A stretch of 64,000 bases of DNA, taken from contig JAGUCH010000005.1 in assembly GCA_019096065.1 (NCBI GenBank), forward strand, positions 2,542,001 through 2,606,000, given 5' to 3'. The notes under the pieces are model-generated. The model was not told where the DNA came from. It saw nothing but the letters and a program-made list of their open reading frames with translations, and did not search any database. Made by a program: the position numbers and the translations under genes. This stretch comes from Paracyclopina nana (lineage: Eukaryota > Arthropoda > Copepoda > Cyclopoida > Cyclopettidae). Shown here in pieces: positions 23,901 to 34,281 of this stretch (its first letter is position 1; the number at the start of each line of letters is the position of its first letter).

Positions 23901-25850
23901 GACACAATTTTCGGGCCATTTATTTCGCCATTCTGACAGCTCAAATGGCAATTCGAACAAAAGTCAGCTAAGAACTAATTGCAACTCACATTAGGTATTT
24001 CATTGCTATTCAAAAAACAGCCATAAAAGTCCATTAGCAGTCACATTCATCTCTGAAATTAGCAGCACAACCAGAAGAAGGAAACAGGCTACATTTGATT
24101 TATTGCCATTATATTTTGCCCGCTTTTGGGTTGACACATTTTCGATTTTTACAAACTTACGTAGCTCTCTCAGTTCAATGGAAAGCCAATTTCATTTGAA
24201 TTTCTATTGAACTGTCTTCTTTCTTCCACAGCTTTTTACCATTTTTGAAACTTGAAAGAGGGTGAGAACTCTTTTTGGATAAAACTGGATGAGGAAATTC
24301 AAAATTCAGTCAGCTATTTGCCATGTGTAGTTGTAAACATCGCAACTTCAAATGAGTAAACACAGAACCTTCTTAATTTTAGTGGGTTTAAAGGAAACGT
24401 ATCATTTGAGTGAAAAAGCGAGGAGTAAGTAGCGATGAAGTTGTTCTTTGGTGACTTTACATGGCCATAAATGTCAGTGTGACACCAAAAGTAGCCATGG
24501 CGATGTTTTATTTATTGCACTTCAAAGAGCACTTTCGGCTGATTGGAATTTTCCCCCCATAAATCTGAGAAAATTGAATTTTTGAATGTTCCTTGATTTA
24601 TCTTTTTCTCTCATCAAAATGCAAATGAGCCCATTTTCTTATTTGGGCAAAGTCGTTTTCTTTGCATGCTTTTAGAAAGTGAATTAGCAACATTTTTCTA
24701 TTTGTTGTTTTTGCGGCTTTTAACCCCCCTCAAATGGCCCCATTTCTATGCAGAGAATCACAGTGGGGGAAAAAATAATCGAATGCTAGTGCTCTCTGAA
24801 TTACAAAAATGTCTTTTTTGTACCATAATTGAAAGCTATTTATGGGCCATTGAAATAAATTCAAATGTCGAGTTGACTGACTCCTGGGCTAGCTACTAAA
24901 TTGCACTTAACTACGTGGTTTTGTGACTCCGTCAGAATAAATTCGATTTTATTCACTGATGTGGTAGCACTTGAATGAAAATGGAAATACATATTTCAAT
25001 AAATTACGGACAAGCCTCAGATCAATGTGCATTTTGAAAGGCCATTAAAATTGACTTCAAATATTGTGTTTGATGTTAAAAAATTTATTTTTCATAGAAC
25101 ATGGATCATTAATTATTTTCTTTGGCTGTAAACTCAGCTAATTGTTGGATTTTCTGGGATTACAATTCTTGATGAGGCAGCAACGACCATTTCTAGTTTT
25201 TGTTAGTTATATTTTAAGAAAAACTTCATAAAAAACTTTTTTACAGGACAACATCGCTAATCCATAGTAATGATTTCTCATTGTACGTATGATTCAGTTG
25301 CTTATAAAGTGTCTAGTATATAAATTTGCGGCTAACATGACAAGTATTGCTAATCTTTGCACAATGGAACAAACGTGTGAACTAAGCCACAAACCATTAA
25401 AGTAAGTTTTTTTGGCTCAAGAATTAGTGGGAGAGCACGATTTCCCATTTAATTGTGACCTATTTGTATGCAAAAGGATTTTAAACTGTAGGCACCCCGC
25501 TGTGCAATTCATTCAAGGACAAACATTAAATAACGCCATAAATTTTCTCATAAGCTCTTTTGGAATAAGGAGTTTTTGTTTTGGGATGAAACCCATTAAA
25601 GCTAAAAAATGAAATTTGAATATGAATGGGATTATTGCTGGATTTCCATATTCGATTTTTCTGCAGCAGCAGGAAGAACGATTTTATATACTAAATGGCT
25701 CAATTTGGGCCGACATTTGCCACTGTATTCTTCCCATCAATAAGGTGTCACACATCCAATTGTCCAATTTAAAAAATTGAAAATGAGGTAGCGAGGGGCA
25801 AAGTGAGGATTTATGTAAATGCACATTTTGAAGTGTCACACGCACACAAG
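17960..25850. other. AT-rich gene desert
   Basis: Nearly 8 kb without a supportable gene. Open frames are short and look random. CpG is sparse and words such as CCATTT/AAATGG and GGCCAAAA/TTTTGGCC recur. I see no transposon coding sequence, tRNA or long tandem repeat. It may hold regulatory DNA for flanking genes, but nothing in it proves that. Confidence 0.45.
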
Positions 25851-25858
25851 ATTGTAGC
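25851..25858. repeat. Left target-site duplication ATTGTAGC
   Basis: The octamer ATTGTAGC abuts the left end of the foldback element and is repeated exactly at 29315-29322 after the right end. Eight bp is the duplication size of hAT and P elements and within the range of Merlin elements. Confidence 0.82.
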
Positions 25859-25867
25859 GGGCGTGTC

Positions 25868-26060
25868 TAAATAAGGCAAACAAGGGCAAACAAGGGCAAA
25901 CACGGGCAAACAAGGGCAAACAAGGGCAAACAAGGGCAAACAAGGGTAAACAAAATAAAAATGCATCACAAACAAGGGCAAACAAAGGCAAACAAGGGCA
26001 AACAAAGGCAAACAGGGGAAAACAAAATAATTCTGTTTTGGGAATGAGGGCAAACAAAAT
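25868..26060. repeat. Left subterminal decamer array (GGGCAAACAA)
   Basis: About a dozen imperfect copies of GGGCAAACAA in two blocks, separated by short A-rich interruptions such as AACAAAATAAAAATGCAT. The same motif occurs at several places within every 342-bp unit, so the element seems to be built around it. Repeated subterminal motifs of this sort are transposase-binding sites in some DNA transposons. Confidence 0.85.
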
Positions 26061-27190
26061 AAAATTGCAACGCACTCAACATGAGTCAGCTAATTTCATT
26101 CACTTCATAGTTTGTTTGCCCCTGTTGGAATTTGTTTGCCCTATTTCCTCACTGTTCAGTACCATTATGGGCAAACAAATTATTTCGCCCTTTTTTATGG
26201 CCTTTTCGGCCTTGAATAATGGGAATGACATGACAGAAAACCAATAAAGTCATTTTTGAGTCAATAAAGCATCCTGAAAGTTTGTTTGGCACTTAATCGA
26301 CTTTTCGCTTTAGCGTGTAAACAGCGAAAAGTGCAAAAATCCTACGATTTTGAGCAAGTCAACTTTTTCTGGCCTTTTTGGCCTTCCACACCAAGGTAAG
26401 GCTCAAAGTAAGTCCTAGTAACATGAATCAGCTAATTTCATTCACTTCAGAGTTTGTTTGCCCCTGTTGGAATTTGTTTGCCCTATTTCTTCACTGTTCA
26501 GTACCATTATGGGCAAACAAATTATTTCGCCCTTTTTTATGGCCTTTTCGGCCTTGAATAATGGGAATGACATGACAGAAAACCAAAAAAGTCATTTTTG
26601 AGTCAATAAAGCATCCTGAAAGTTTGTTTGGCTCATAATCGACTTTTCGCTTTAGCGTGTAAACAGCGAAAAGTGCAAAAATCCTACGATTTTGAGCAAG
26701 TCAACTTTTACTGGCCGTTTTGGCCTTCCACACCAAGGTAAGGCTCAAAGTAAGGCCTAGTAACATGAATCAGCTAATTTCATAGACTTCAGAGTTTGTT
26801 TGCCCCTGTTGGAATTTGTTTGCCCTATTTCTTCACTGTTCAGTACCATTATGGGCAAACAAATTATTTCGCCCTTTTTTATGGCCTTTTCGGCCTTGAA
26901 TAATGGGAATGACATGACAGAAAACCAATAAAGTAATTTTTGAGTCAATAAAGCATCCTGAAAGTTTGTTTGGCCCATAATCGACTTTTCGCTTTAGCGT
27001 GTAAACAGCGAAAAGTGCAAAAATCCTGCAATATTGAGCAAGTCAACTTTTTCTGGCCTTTTTGGCCTTCCACACCAAGGTAAGGCTCAAAGTAAGTCCT
27101 AGTAACATGAATCAGCTAATTTCATTCACTTCAGAGTTTGTTTGCCCCTGTTGGAATTTGTTTGCCCTATTTCCTCACTGTTTAGTACTG
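26061..27190 (-). repeat. Left arm: 342-bp tandem units, about 3.3 copies
   Basis: The anchor ACATGARTCA recurs at 26079, 26421, 26763 and 27105, a period of exactly 342 bp. Units are the reverse complement of those in the right arm. They share GGAATTTGTTTGCCC, the block CTTTTCGCTTTAGCG..CAGCGAAAAG and GGCCTTTTTGGCC. Most left-arm units differ from the right arm by shared substitutions (for example AATCCTACGATTTTG against the right arm's AACTGCTGCAATATTG, in the same orientation), so each arm has been homogenised mostly within itself. The third unit (near 27026) is intermediate. Confidence 0.9.
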
Positions 27191-27303
27191 TAGCAAAAAC
27201 CAACTTCTTAAAAGCTGTGTGGGCCAAAGAAATGACTTCATTGGTCTGTTGTCACAAAATGATAATTATTCAAGAGCATATAGGCCTAAATAAAGGACTA
27301 AAA
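27191..27303. repeat. Centre of the foldback element
   Basis: About 30 bp of unrelated sequence (27191-27220) is followed by a strongly diverged, truncated unit in right-arm orientation (27221-27303: GGGCCAAAGAAATGACTTCATTGG compared in position with GGCCCAAAAATGACTTTATTGG). This is the inversion point, so the loop of the hairpin is very short. Confidence 0.75.
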
Positions 27304-29198
27304 AGTTGACTTGCTCAATATTGCAGCAGTTTTGCGCTTTTCGCTTTTTACGCGTAAAAGCGAAAAGTCGATCATGGGCCAAACAAACTGTCAGGACTCT
27401 TTTTTGGCCCAAAAATGACTTTATTGGTCTTCTGTCATGTCATTCACATTATTCAAGGCCAAAAAGGCCATAATAAAGGCCTAAATAATTTGTTTGCCCA
27501 TAACAGTACTAAACAGTGAGGAAATAGGGCAAACAAATTCCAACAGGGGCAAACAAACTCTGAAGGGAATGAAATTAGCTGATTCATGTTACTAGGCCTT
27601 ACTTTGAGCCTTACCTTGGTGTGGAAGGCCAAAAAGGTCAGAAAAAGTTGACTTGCTCAATATTGCAGCAGTTTTGCACTTTTCGCTTTTCACGCGTAAA
27701 AGCGAAAAGTCGATCATGGGCCAATCAAACTGTCAGGACTCTTTTTTGGCCCAAAAATGACTTTATTGGTCTTCTGTCATGTCATTCACATTATTCAAGG
27801 CCAAAAAGGCCATAATAAAGGCCTAAATAATTTGTTTGCCCATAACAGTACTAAACAGTGAGGAAATAGGGCAAACAAATTCCAACAGGGGCAAACAAAC
27901 TCTGAAGGGAATGAAATTAGCTGATTCATGTTACTAGGCCTTACTTTGAGCCTTACCTTGGTGTGGAAGGCCAAAAAGGCCAGAAAAAGTTGACTTGCTC
28001 AATATTGCAGCAGTTTTGCACTTTTCGCTTTTTACGCGTAAAAGCGAAAAGTCGATTATGGGCCAAACAAACTGTCAGGACTCTTTTTTGGCCCAAAAAT
28101 GACTTTATTGGTCTTCTGTCATGTCATTCACATTATTCAAGGCCAAAAAGGCCATAATAAAGGCCTAAATAATTTGTTTGCCCATAACAGTACTAAACAG
28201 TGAGGAAATAGGGCAAACAAATTCCAACAGGGGCAAACAAACTCTGAAGGGAATGAAATTAGCTGATTCATGTTACTAGGCCTTACTTTGAGCCTTACCT
28301 TGGTGTGGAAGGCCAAAAGGGTCAGAAAAAGTTGACTTGCTCAATATTGCAGCAGTTTTGCACTTTTCGCTTTTCACGCGTAAAAGCGAAAAGTCGATCA
28401 TGGGCCAATCAAACTGTCAGGACTCTTTTTTGGCCCAAAAATGACTTTATTGGTCTTCTGTCATGTCATTCACATTATTCAAGGCCAAAAAGGCCATAAT
28501 AAAGGCCTAAATAATTTGTTTGCCCATAACAGTACTTAACAGTGAGGAAATAGGGCAAACAAATTCCAACAGGGGCAAACAAACTCTGAAGGGAATGAAA
28601 TTAGCTGATTCATGTTACTAGGCCTTACTTTGAGCCTTACCTTGGTGTGGAAGGCCAAAAAGGCCAGAAAAAGTTGACTTGCTCAATATTGCAGCAGTTT
28701 TGCACTTTTTGCTTTTTACGCGTAAAAGCGAAAAGTCGATTATGGGCCAAACAAACTGTCAGGACTCTTTTTTGGCCCAAAAATGACTTTATTGGTCTTC
28801 TGTCATGTCATTCACATTATTCAAGGCCAAAAAGGCCATAATAAAGGCCTAAATAATTTGTTTGCCCATAACAGTACTAAACAGTGAGGAAATAGGGCAA
28901 ACAAATTCCAACAGGGGCAAACAAACTCTGAAGGGAATGAAATTAGCTGATTCATGTTACTAGGCCTTACTTTGAGCCTTACCTTGGTGTGGAAGGCCAA
29001 AAAGGTCAGAAAAAGTTGACTTGCTCAATATTGCAGCAGTTTTGCACTTTTCGCTTTTCATGCGTAAAAGCGAAAAGTCGATTATGGGCCAATCAAACTG
29101 CCAGGACTCTTTTTTGGCCCAAAAATGACTTTATTGGTCTTCTGTCATGTCATTCACATTATTCAAGGCCAAAAAGGCCTAAATAAAAGCATAAATCA
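27304..29198 (+). repeat. Right arm: 342-bp units in a 684-bp B-A higher-order pattern
   Basis: The anchor GTTGACTTGCTCAATATTGC recurs at 27305, 27647, 27989, 28331, 28673 and 29015, always 342 bp apart. Units alternate: type A has AAGGTCAG or GGGTCAG, mostly TTTTCACGCG, and CCAATCAAAC; type B has AAGGCCAG, TTTTTACGCG and CCAAACAAAC. The order from 27305 is B, A, B, A, B, A-like (the last has TTTTCATGCG); the first copy is truncated on its 5' side, so its AAGGYCAG marker is missing. Each unit has a near-perfect palindrome (first at 27337-27367) that could form a 13-15-bp stem. Confidence 0.9.
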
Positions 29199-29306
29199 AG
29201 TTGTTTGCCTTTGTTTGCCTTTGTTTGCCCTTGTTTGCCTCTGTTTGCCCGTGTTTGCCGTTGTTTGCCTTGTTTGCCGTTGTTTGCCTTTGTTTGCCCT
29301 ATTTAG
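29199..29306. repeat. Right subterminal decamer array
   Basis: About ten copies of TTGTTTGCC(C/T), the reverse complement of the left decamer, ending in TTTGCCCTATTTAGACAC at the terminal inverted repeat. Copies are more variable in length here (some 8-9 bp) than on the left. Confidence 0.82.
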
Positions 29307-29314
29307 ACACTACC

Positions 29315-29322
29315 ATTGTAGC
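29315..29322. repeat. Right target-site duplication ATTGTAGC
   Basis: Exact copy of the octamer at 25851-25858, immediately outside the right terminal inverted repeat. It marks the element as an insertion, not a local satellite. Confidence 0.82.
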
Positions 29323-29499
29323 TAGTTCTACAGAACTTTCCAGATTGGATCAATGTAATATCCCCTTAACCCTTAGAAAAGTTGGCAGACTAAGTGGTAT
29401 TACAGCAATTTTTTTTGGCTAATATTAGAAATAGCGCTTGATGCAGGGGCTTGTTATGAATTAAGATTTATGATGACCAACAGCAAGAAATTATGCATC

Positions 29500-29904
29500 A
29501 TTTCTCGTGTAATTCCTTCGCGCGCGGAGAGAACGGCTTAAATTATTAGCCTGGTAATAATTACTGTTATTCAGATTTGAACCTGACCTGACCATTTACT
29601 CAGCATAGCATTATTGTAATGTGCTGAAAAACGTTGCCACATGAAATATTCCAACTCGACATTTTTTTTCGCCAAACGACAACACGTTACTCTCAAAGCG
29701 TCAGCTGACGCGCCATTAAGTTGCGTGAGTTGACACAATCACAATTTTCCGAAAAAGGTAAACAAACAATCTTCCAAAATTGGTCTAAGTGATTTTTTCG
29801 CCTTCATTTTCGCCCATTGTGTGTTGAATTGGGCCAGAATTGACGTCCACAATTGAAGCATAACGAAGAAAACCTCCAAACTCTGGTGCTAGCGGCAATT
29901 TAAG
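29500..29904 (+). promoter_or_regulatory. Candidate promoter and noncoding first exon of the 34-37 kb gene
   Basis: CpG density rises here (TTCGCGCGCGGAGAG). There is a perfect 14-bp palindrome GCGTCAGCTGACGC (29698-29711) and a strong donor TTTAAG|GTGAGT after 29904. A good acceptor (TTTTCTCTTTTATAG|GTGC) follows at 34036, just before the coding start at 34282. I infer a noncoding first exon ending at 29904 and a 4.1-kb first intron; only transcripts can prove it. Confidence 0.38.
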
Positions 29905-32900
29905 GTGAGTGGAAAAACCCATTTTGTTTGCTGCGTTTTGAATTGCATGACTTGGCGCATTTTTTGCTTATGCAAAAAGATCACAGACTTCATTATCACT
30001 ATGATGAACTACAATTAAATTGCCTTTTTTGTGCTCAAGTCATGCACTCAGTCCTTGGTTTGAACTCTCCCAAGAAATTTCCAGTATCAAAGTCCGTGTG
30101 TCATTTCATGCGTAATTCAAATTATCTGCGTTATCAATGCTGTCATTAGAATTAAGGCTTCTTATCTGACAGTGTGCAACGTAACTTTTTTCCTAACACA
30201 ACGTTTTGCGGCAAAATCAGCATATCTCCGTCTATTTTCCAAGCAGAAGTGAGTATTTTCACAAGCGAGTCTTATTTCAATGTCTTCCTTCTTTTTGCTC
30301 CTTATACACTTTTATTCCCGAGCTTAAAAGCGTGGGAAAATTCAAATTCGTCTTCATCTATCTCATTGGGTTTTTTTATACCATATGCGGCATAAGGGAG
30401 CACAGATTTGGCAGCTTGAGCCTCAAAAGTGAGCTGAATTTGCATGATGATTGACAAGCAGGCCAATCAAAAATTGTATTTTTGACTCGCATGAGTTGCA
30501 AACGTATATATACTTTATAGTTGCAGTGCTTCCGGACTTCAAAGTCATTTCTTGACCTCTCAAGGTCTGATGGTCTTAAAATGTCACGTTTTTCGCGCCT
30601 CCTCAATATTTGATCGATGAGTTTGCCAATTGATGATGGCCTGACCTTTCATTTTGTATTTTGCAAGAGGGCCTTTTCTTGCCCCTATGCCAAAGTGACT
30701 TCAACTCGTTTTACAATTCTATAGTCCCTTATTGATGGATAGTGCGAAGTTGCTCCATATCTCCTTCTTATGCCGCGTTAGGAAATGCAAAAGTTTCTCA
30801 AATTCGCGCGCGTGGGATGCAAACCGACAGCTTAATGACTACAAGTTGGTGTTTTTTGTATGTTTAGCTCTCGCTCGCGTGAAAGTTGGCAAAGCTAGCT
30901 CGGAGATGTCAAAAGAGTGTAAACCACCTGTAAATCTTGGAATTATTAGAATTTCCAATAAGCCTTGTGCGAGCAAGATGAGAATTTCGATTTGCTAACG
31001 CAAAGCTCATGAACATGTAGGAGTTTTCTCTTTGAAACTATGAAATTATTAATTCGCTTATCGTTTATATGCATCATATCCAAAACTAGAAAAAGGCGGA
31101 GTTGTGGGCTCGTGCATTCTCAAGTGAGAGCCTAGATAAGCATTTAGATTCTGGTGGGATCATTAAGAAGGGCAACCCTGAATTTTGGGCCTCTTTTGCA
31201 TCCCTTTTTTATTCAGAGGAAATGGCTTCATTTTTTGGAAATGGCGCAGGAAGGTCCGGGTTAAACGAGTTGTTCTTGAACTTGGTGTTGCAAATTCAAG
31301 ATCGATTTCACCTTCTTCCGAGCCTTCGTTTTATGCGGGTATGCCAGCCTTAATATATGGCTGACCACTAATGTTTTCGCGATGTGCATTGTAATCGCAC
31401 ACATAGCAATGTTTATGCTCGGATTGTTTTTTGCAAGGTCTGTATTATAACATCGTCTTCACTTGAACCTTGGTCGCGTTATTCTCTGGTTTGAGCACTT
31501 CAAGGCTTCGAGCTTCAACAACCGCAAACCAAGTTCTACTTTTTACTCCCTGGTACAACTCCATTTGCATCTAAGGGCATATAGCTAGACAATGGAATGT
31601 GTTCTCTGCCCAAACAATGGATTCCAATCATTGGAATCCATATGTGATTCTTGTTAATTTACTCAAGCCAACAGCAAAAACTCTTTTTTCAACTTGAGTT
31701 GACTTTTGAGTCACTTAAGTTGGCTTTTTTTCTTCCAAAGTAAACGGAAACGCAAACCTAATATCGTTGAGCTTTGCAAACTGGATTTTGTGGAATTCCG
31801 CTAAATTACCGCATAGGTGTATCAAAACTTCTCGCGGCTCTCCTCGAGGGACAAAATCAGTTTTCAATTACAGATGTTACGACTTTGATCTTTTGAAGGC
31901 ATTTTGGTCCTTGGTTCGGGAACATTACCCGACTGCGTCGTGGTGGCCGCGCGGCGCTTATTAATTTCAAATTTTCCGCTCAAATTGAGCTTTGTAAGTG
32001 GTATCAAGGTCGCCCTTTTTAGCGTCGCGCATCGCGCTATTGACCTTTTCTTGGAATGAAGATTCTTTCATAGAGATACCTTTACTATATGCTAGTGGTG
32101 GTGGTCCTTCCTCCCATCATTTTTTCCCCATTTGGCCTTCAAATGCGTTGCAGGGGGCTCTTAATAAATATGATCGAAGATATCAAAAGTATCCCATAAC
32201 TTTTAAGCCTCTCTGCCTCAGAAATGACCGGGCTTAATTTACAGGTGAAAAATTTCCACTGTAGAATGCGGAACACATTCGGAATTTTTCCCCCTCATTC
32301 CACTAAAAACAAAAAGGGCATTTTTTTGCAAATCATGCCTTCATTTTTCAAGTGCATTTTACAATGTTATTCTGAGTGGGGCGACCCAATGGTAACTCTT
32401 CTTCCCGGAAAACCATTTTTATTGCATCGCGTACGCAGCACTGTTTAGCGTGAAAAACACGACTTTTTTGCGTCAGCGCGAATGGAAAAATGCTTTTTTG
32501 ATGCACGCTTTTATGCTCCATGGGAAGTGACGTCAGAGCTTGATGGAAATACTGATGTTTCCTTTTTCATAGGAGCGGAGCAACTCGTTATTGTACTCCT
32601 AATGCTCACGCGTTGAGAGGGTGTTGTAGCTAATAAACATAAAGAATTCAAGGCTGAAATTCGACCAATTTCCTCCCGCGAGTGAACTATTGTGCGCGCA
32701 GTGGAAGGCGTAAGAAAGTGCTGACAAGTACCAGGAATGAAACCGAGCAAAAACTCATATCCTGAGCAGTTCATTGTCTGATCCACTTTTTTTTTAAAGC
32801 ATACTTGATATCTTGCGTAATTTGATGCTTGCTGATACGCGCGCGAATTTGCAAGGATGATTTGCATCGTAGAAAACCGCAACATTTATTATCCTAATTG

Positions 32901-34036
32901 AACGTAGCTTTGTCTTCATTTTTCATCGCCGTTTTTGCTCTCGCATTTCCAAAGTTGAAAAAGTTGGCTAGCCAATGCAATATCGCATGGAGCATTAATG
33001 AGTCATTCGAGTCCCACGTGAACGAGTTGATGATATCTCGTCAATTTGGAGCCCAAACTCAAAAAGCAGCGCGCGAAACGATAGCATAGAGATAGGAAAA
33101 TGCGGAAAACGGCTCCATCCAGACCATGACATTGCGTTACTGTAGCATGATCTTCTGCTTAGGGAAGAAAAATGATTCGAAAATGCCCTCTCACATAACA
33201 TGTTCATAACATGGGCGAACCATCAAGGAGCTTTGTCTTGCATAACAATCATCTGAGGCATAAGGTCCCGCTGCTTACCTACTCTACTACGTGAGGCTTT
33301 ATAAATAGGCCTTGCGCTCTTTAGATATATTTTTTTATCCCAATTCATGACATGGTCAGCTCCAGCGCCAAAATCTGTCGTTTGACCATTCATTCGGCGC
33401 GTGATGCTGTGAAAAAACCAGCGCGTTGCATCATCTAAGCCGGCTTGAAAAAGTGACGTGACATCACCTCGTAAAAGCGCGAATTGTGGCCATATAAAAG
33501 TAGCGAAAACGGATGCGTCGTTACGCGTCGTCGTGTCAACGTTGTCCGTTGGCTTTGGAAATGACGCACATCACCTGATCTTTTTTGAATTCTGCCTTCA
33601 GGTGCTTGTAGAACACGGATGGTCCGATTTGCTCGGCCCCTGCCGGCTCCCCCCGAATAAGTTAGGGATGAAACGCGAGCTCTCATTAGCCAAGAGTTGG
33701 CCAACTTGCAACTTTCGAATCCAGCCTTGCATCCAACTTTGCATTAAACTCGTCGCGTCTCGCATTCAAAAGCTGGCTTTTGCATTTCTTTTGCTTAAAA
33801 GCGAAAGAAAACCGAAGCTACTAATGGAATCAAATGTTATTTCATAGCTGAATTATTAGATATATCCTAACTTGAAAAGTACGCTTTTTTTTAAAAGTTG
33901 AAAAATCAGCTGAAATAACTTAAAGGCGATTAGACATTAATTGTTGACAGCATGAAAAGTCTCAATTTGCTTGAAAATGTCTTTTTGCATTGGGAGGTGA
34001 TGAGTGATTCAAAAAACTTATTTTTCTCTTTTATAG
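29905..34036. other. Probable first intron or intergenic DNA, no gene recognised
   Basis: About 4 kb without a supportable coding exon. The part from about 31.8 to 33.8 kb has more CpG than the deserts (for example near 32640-32710 and 33460-33660), which may mark regulatory DNA. I see no repeat or RNA gene. Confidence 0.4.
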
Positions 34037-34182
34037 GTGCATTCTTCGAGCTGCCGCTGTTTTCAGGCCAACTCTGCGTGCTACAGTAACTCAGGTTTGC
34101 CTCAGTGCTTGAGGCCTGTCGGTCGCGCTCGCGCTGAGTGTGTGTGTGAGTGCCAACGCTCTTCGCACTGTTCTCGAACCAC

Positions 34183-34263
34183 ATGTGGAAAAACGATCAA
34201 GTCAACAACAAGACGAAGCTAAAGCAAGACTTCAAGGATCTGCCAGGGTTTCAGTCCCTTTAA
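34183..34263 (+). other. 26-codon upstream open reading frame
   Basis: It lies in the leader of the gene that starts at 34282, ending 18 nt before that ATG. The product begins MWKNDQVNNKTKLKQD. Its ATG has a weak context (C at -3, T at +4), whereas the main ATG has CACCATGG, close to the Kozak ideal, so leaky scanning is expected. Confidence 0.5.
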
Positions 34264-34281
34264 CTCCCGGACTTTTGCACC

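Larger units (their letters stand above)
25859..29314. mobile_element. Foldback-like nonautonomous DNA transposon, 3456 bp
   Basis: The ends are imperfect terminal inverted repeats: GGGCGTGTCTAAATA on the left and, on the complement, GGTAGTGTCTAAATA on the right (13 of 15 match), each running into GGCAAACAA repeats. An exact 8-bp duplication flanks them. Inside are decamer arrays next to both ends, then a left arm of 342-bp units and a right arm of the same units in inverse orientation, with about 30 bp of unrelated sequence between. Nearly the whole element can pair with itself. No transposase or other protein is encoded; the 64-65-residue frames that recur every 342 bp are by-products of the repeat. 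Foldback elements (FB in Drosophila, and Galileo) have this architecture. The superfamily is undecided: the 8-bp duplication and GG-beginning ends would suit Merlin or a P/hAT relative. Confidence 0.85.

Noticed and set aside
27621-29186. Five repeated 64-65-residue open frames beginning MEGQKGQKK
   Set aside because: They are the same frame of the 342-bp repeat unit seen again and again; they vary in step with the A/B unit types and show no sign of protein selection.
25859-29314. Reading the regular array as a CRISPR locus or plain satellite
   Set aside because: Units are 342 bp with no unique spacers, occur in both orientations, and are bounded by terminal inverted repeats and an 8-bp target duplication.
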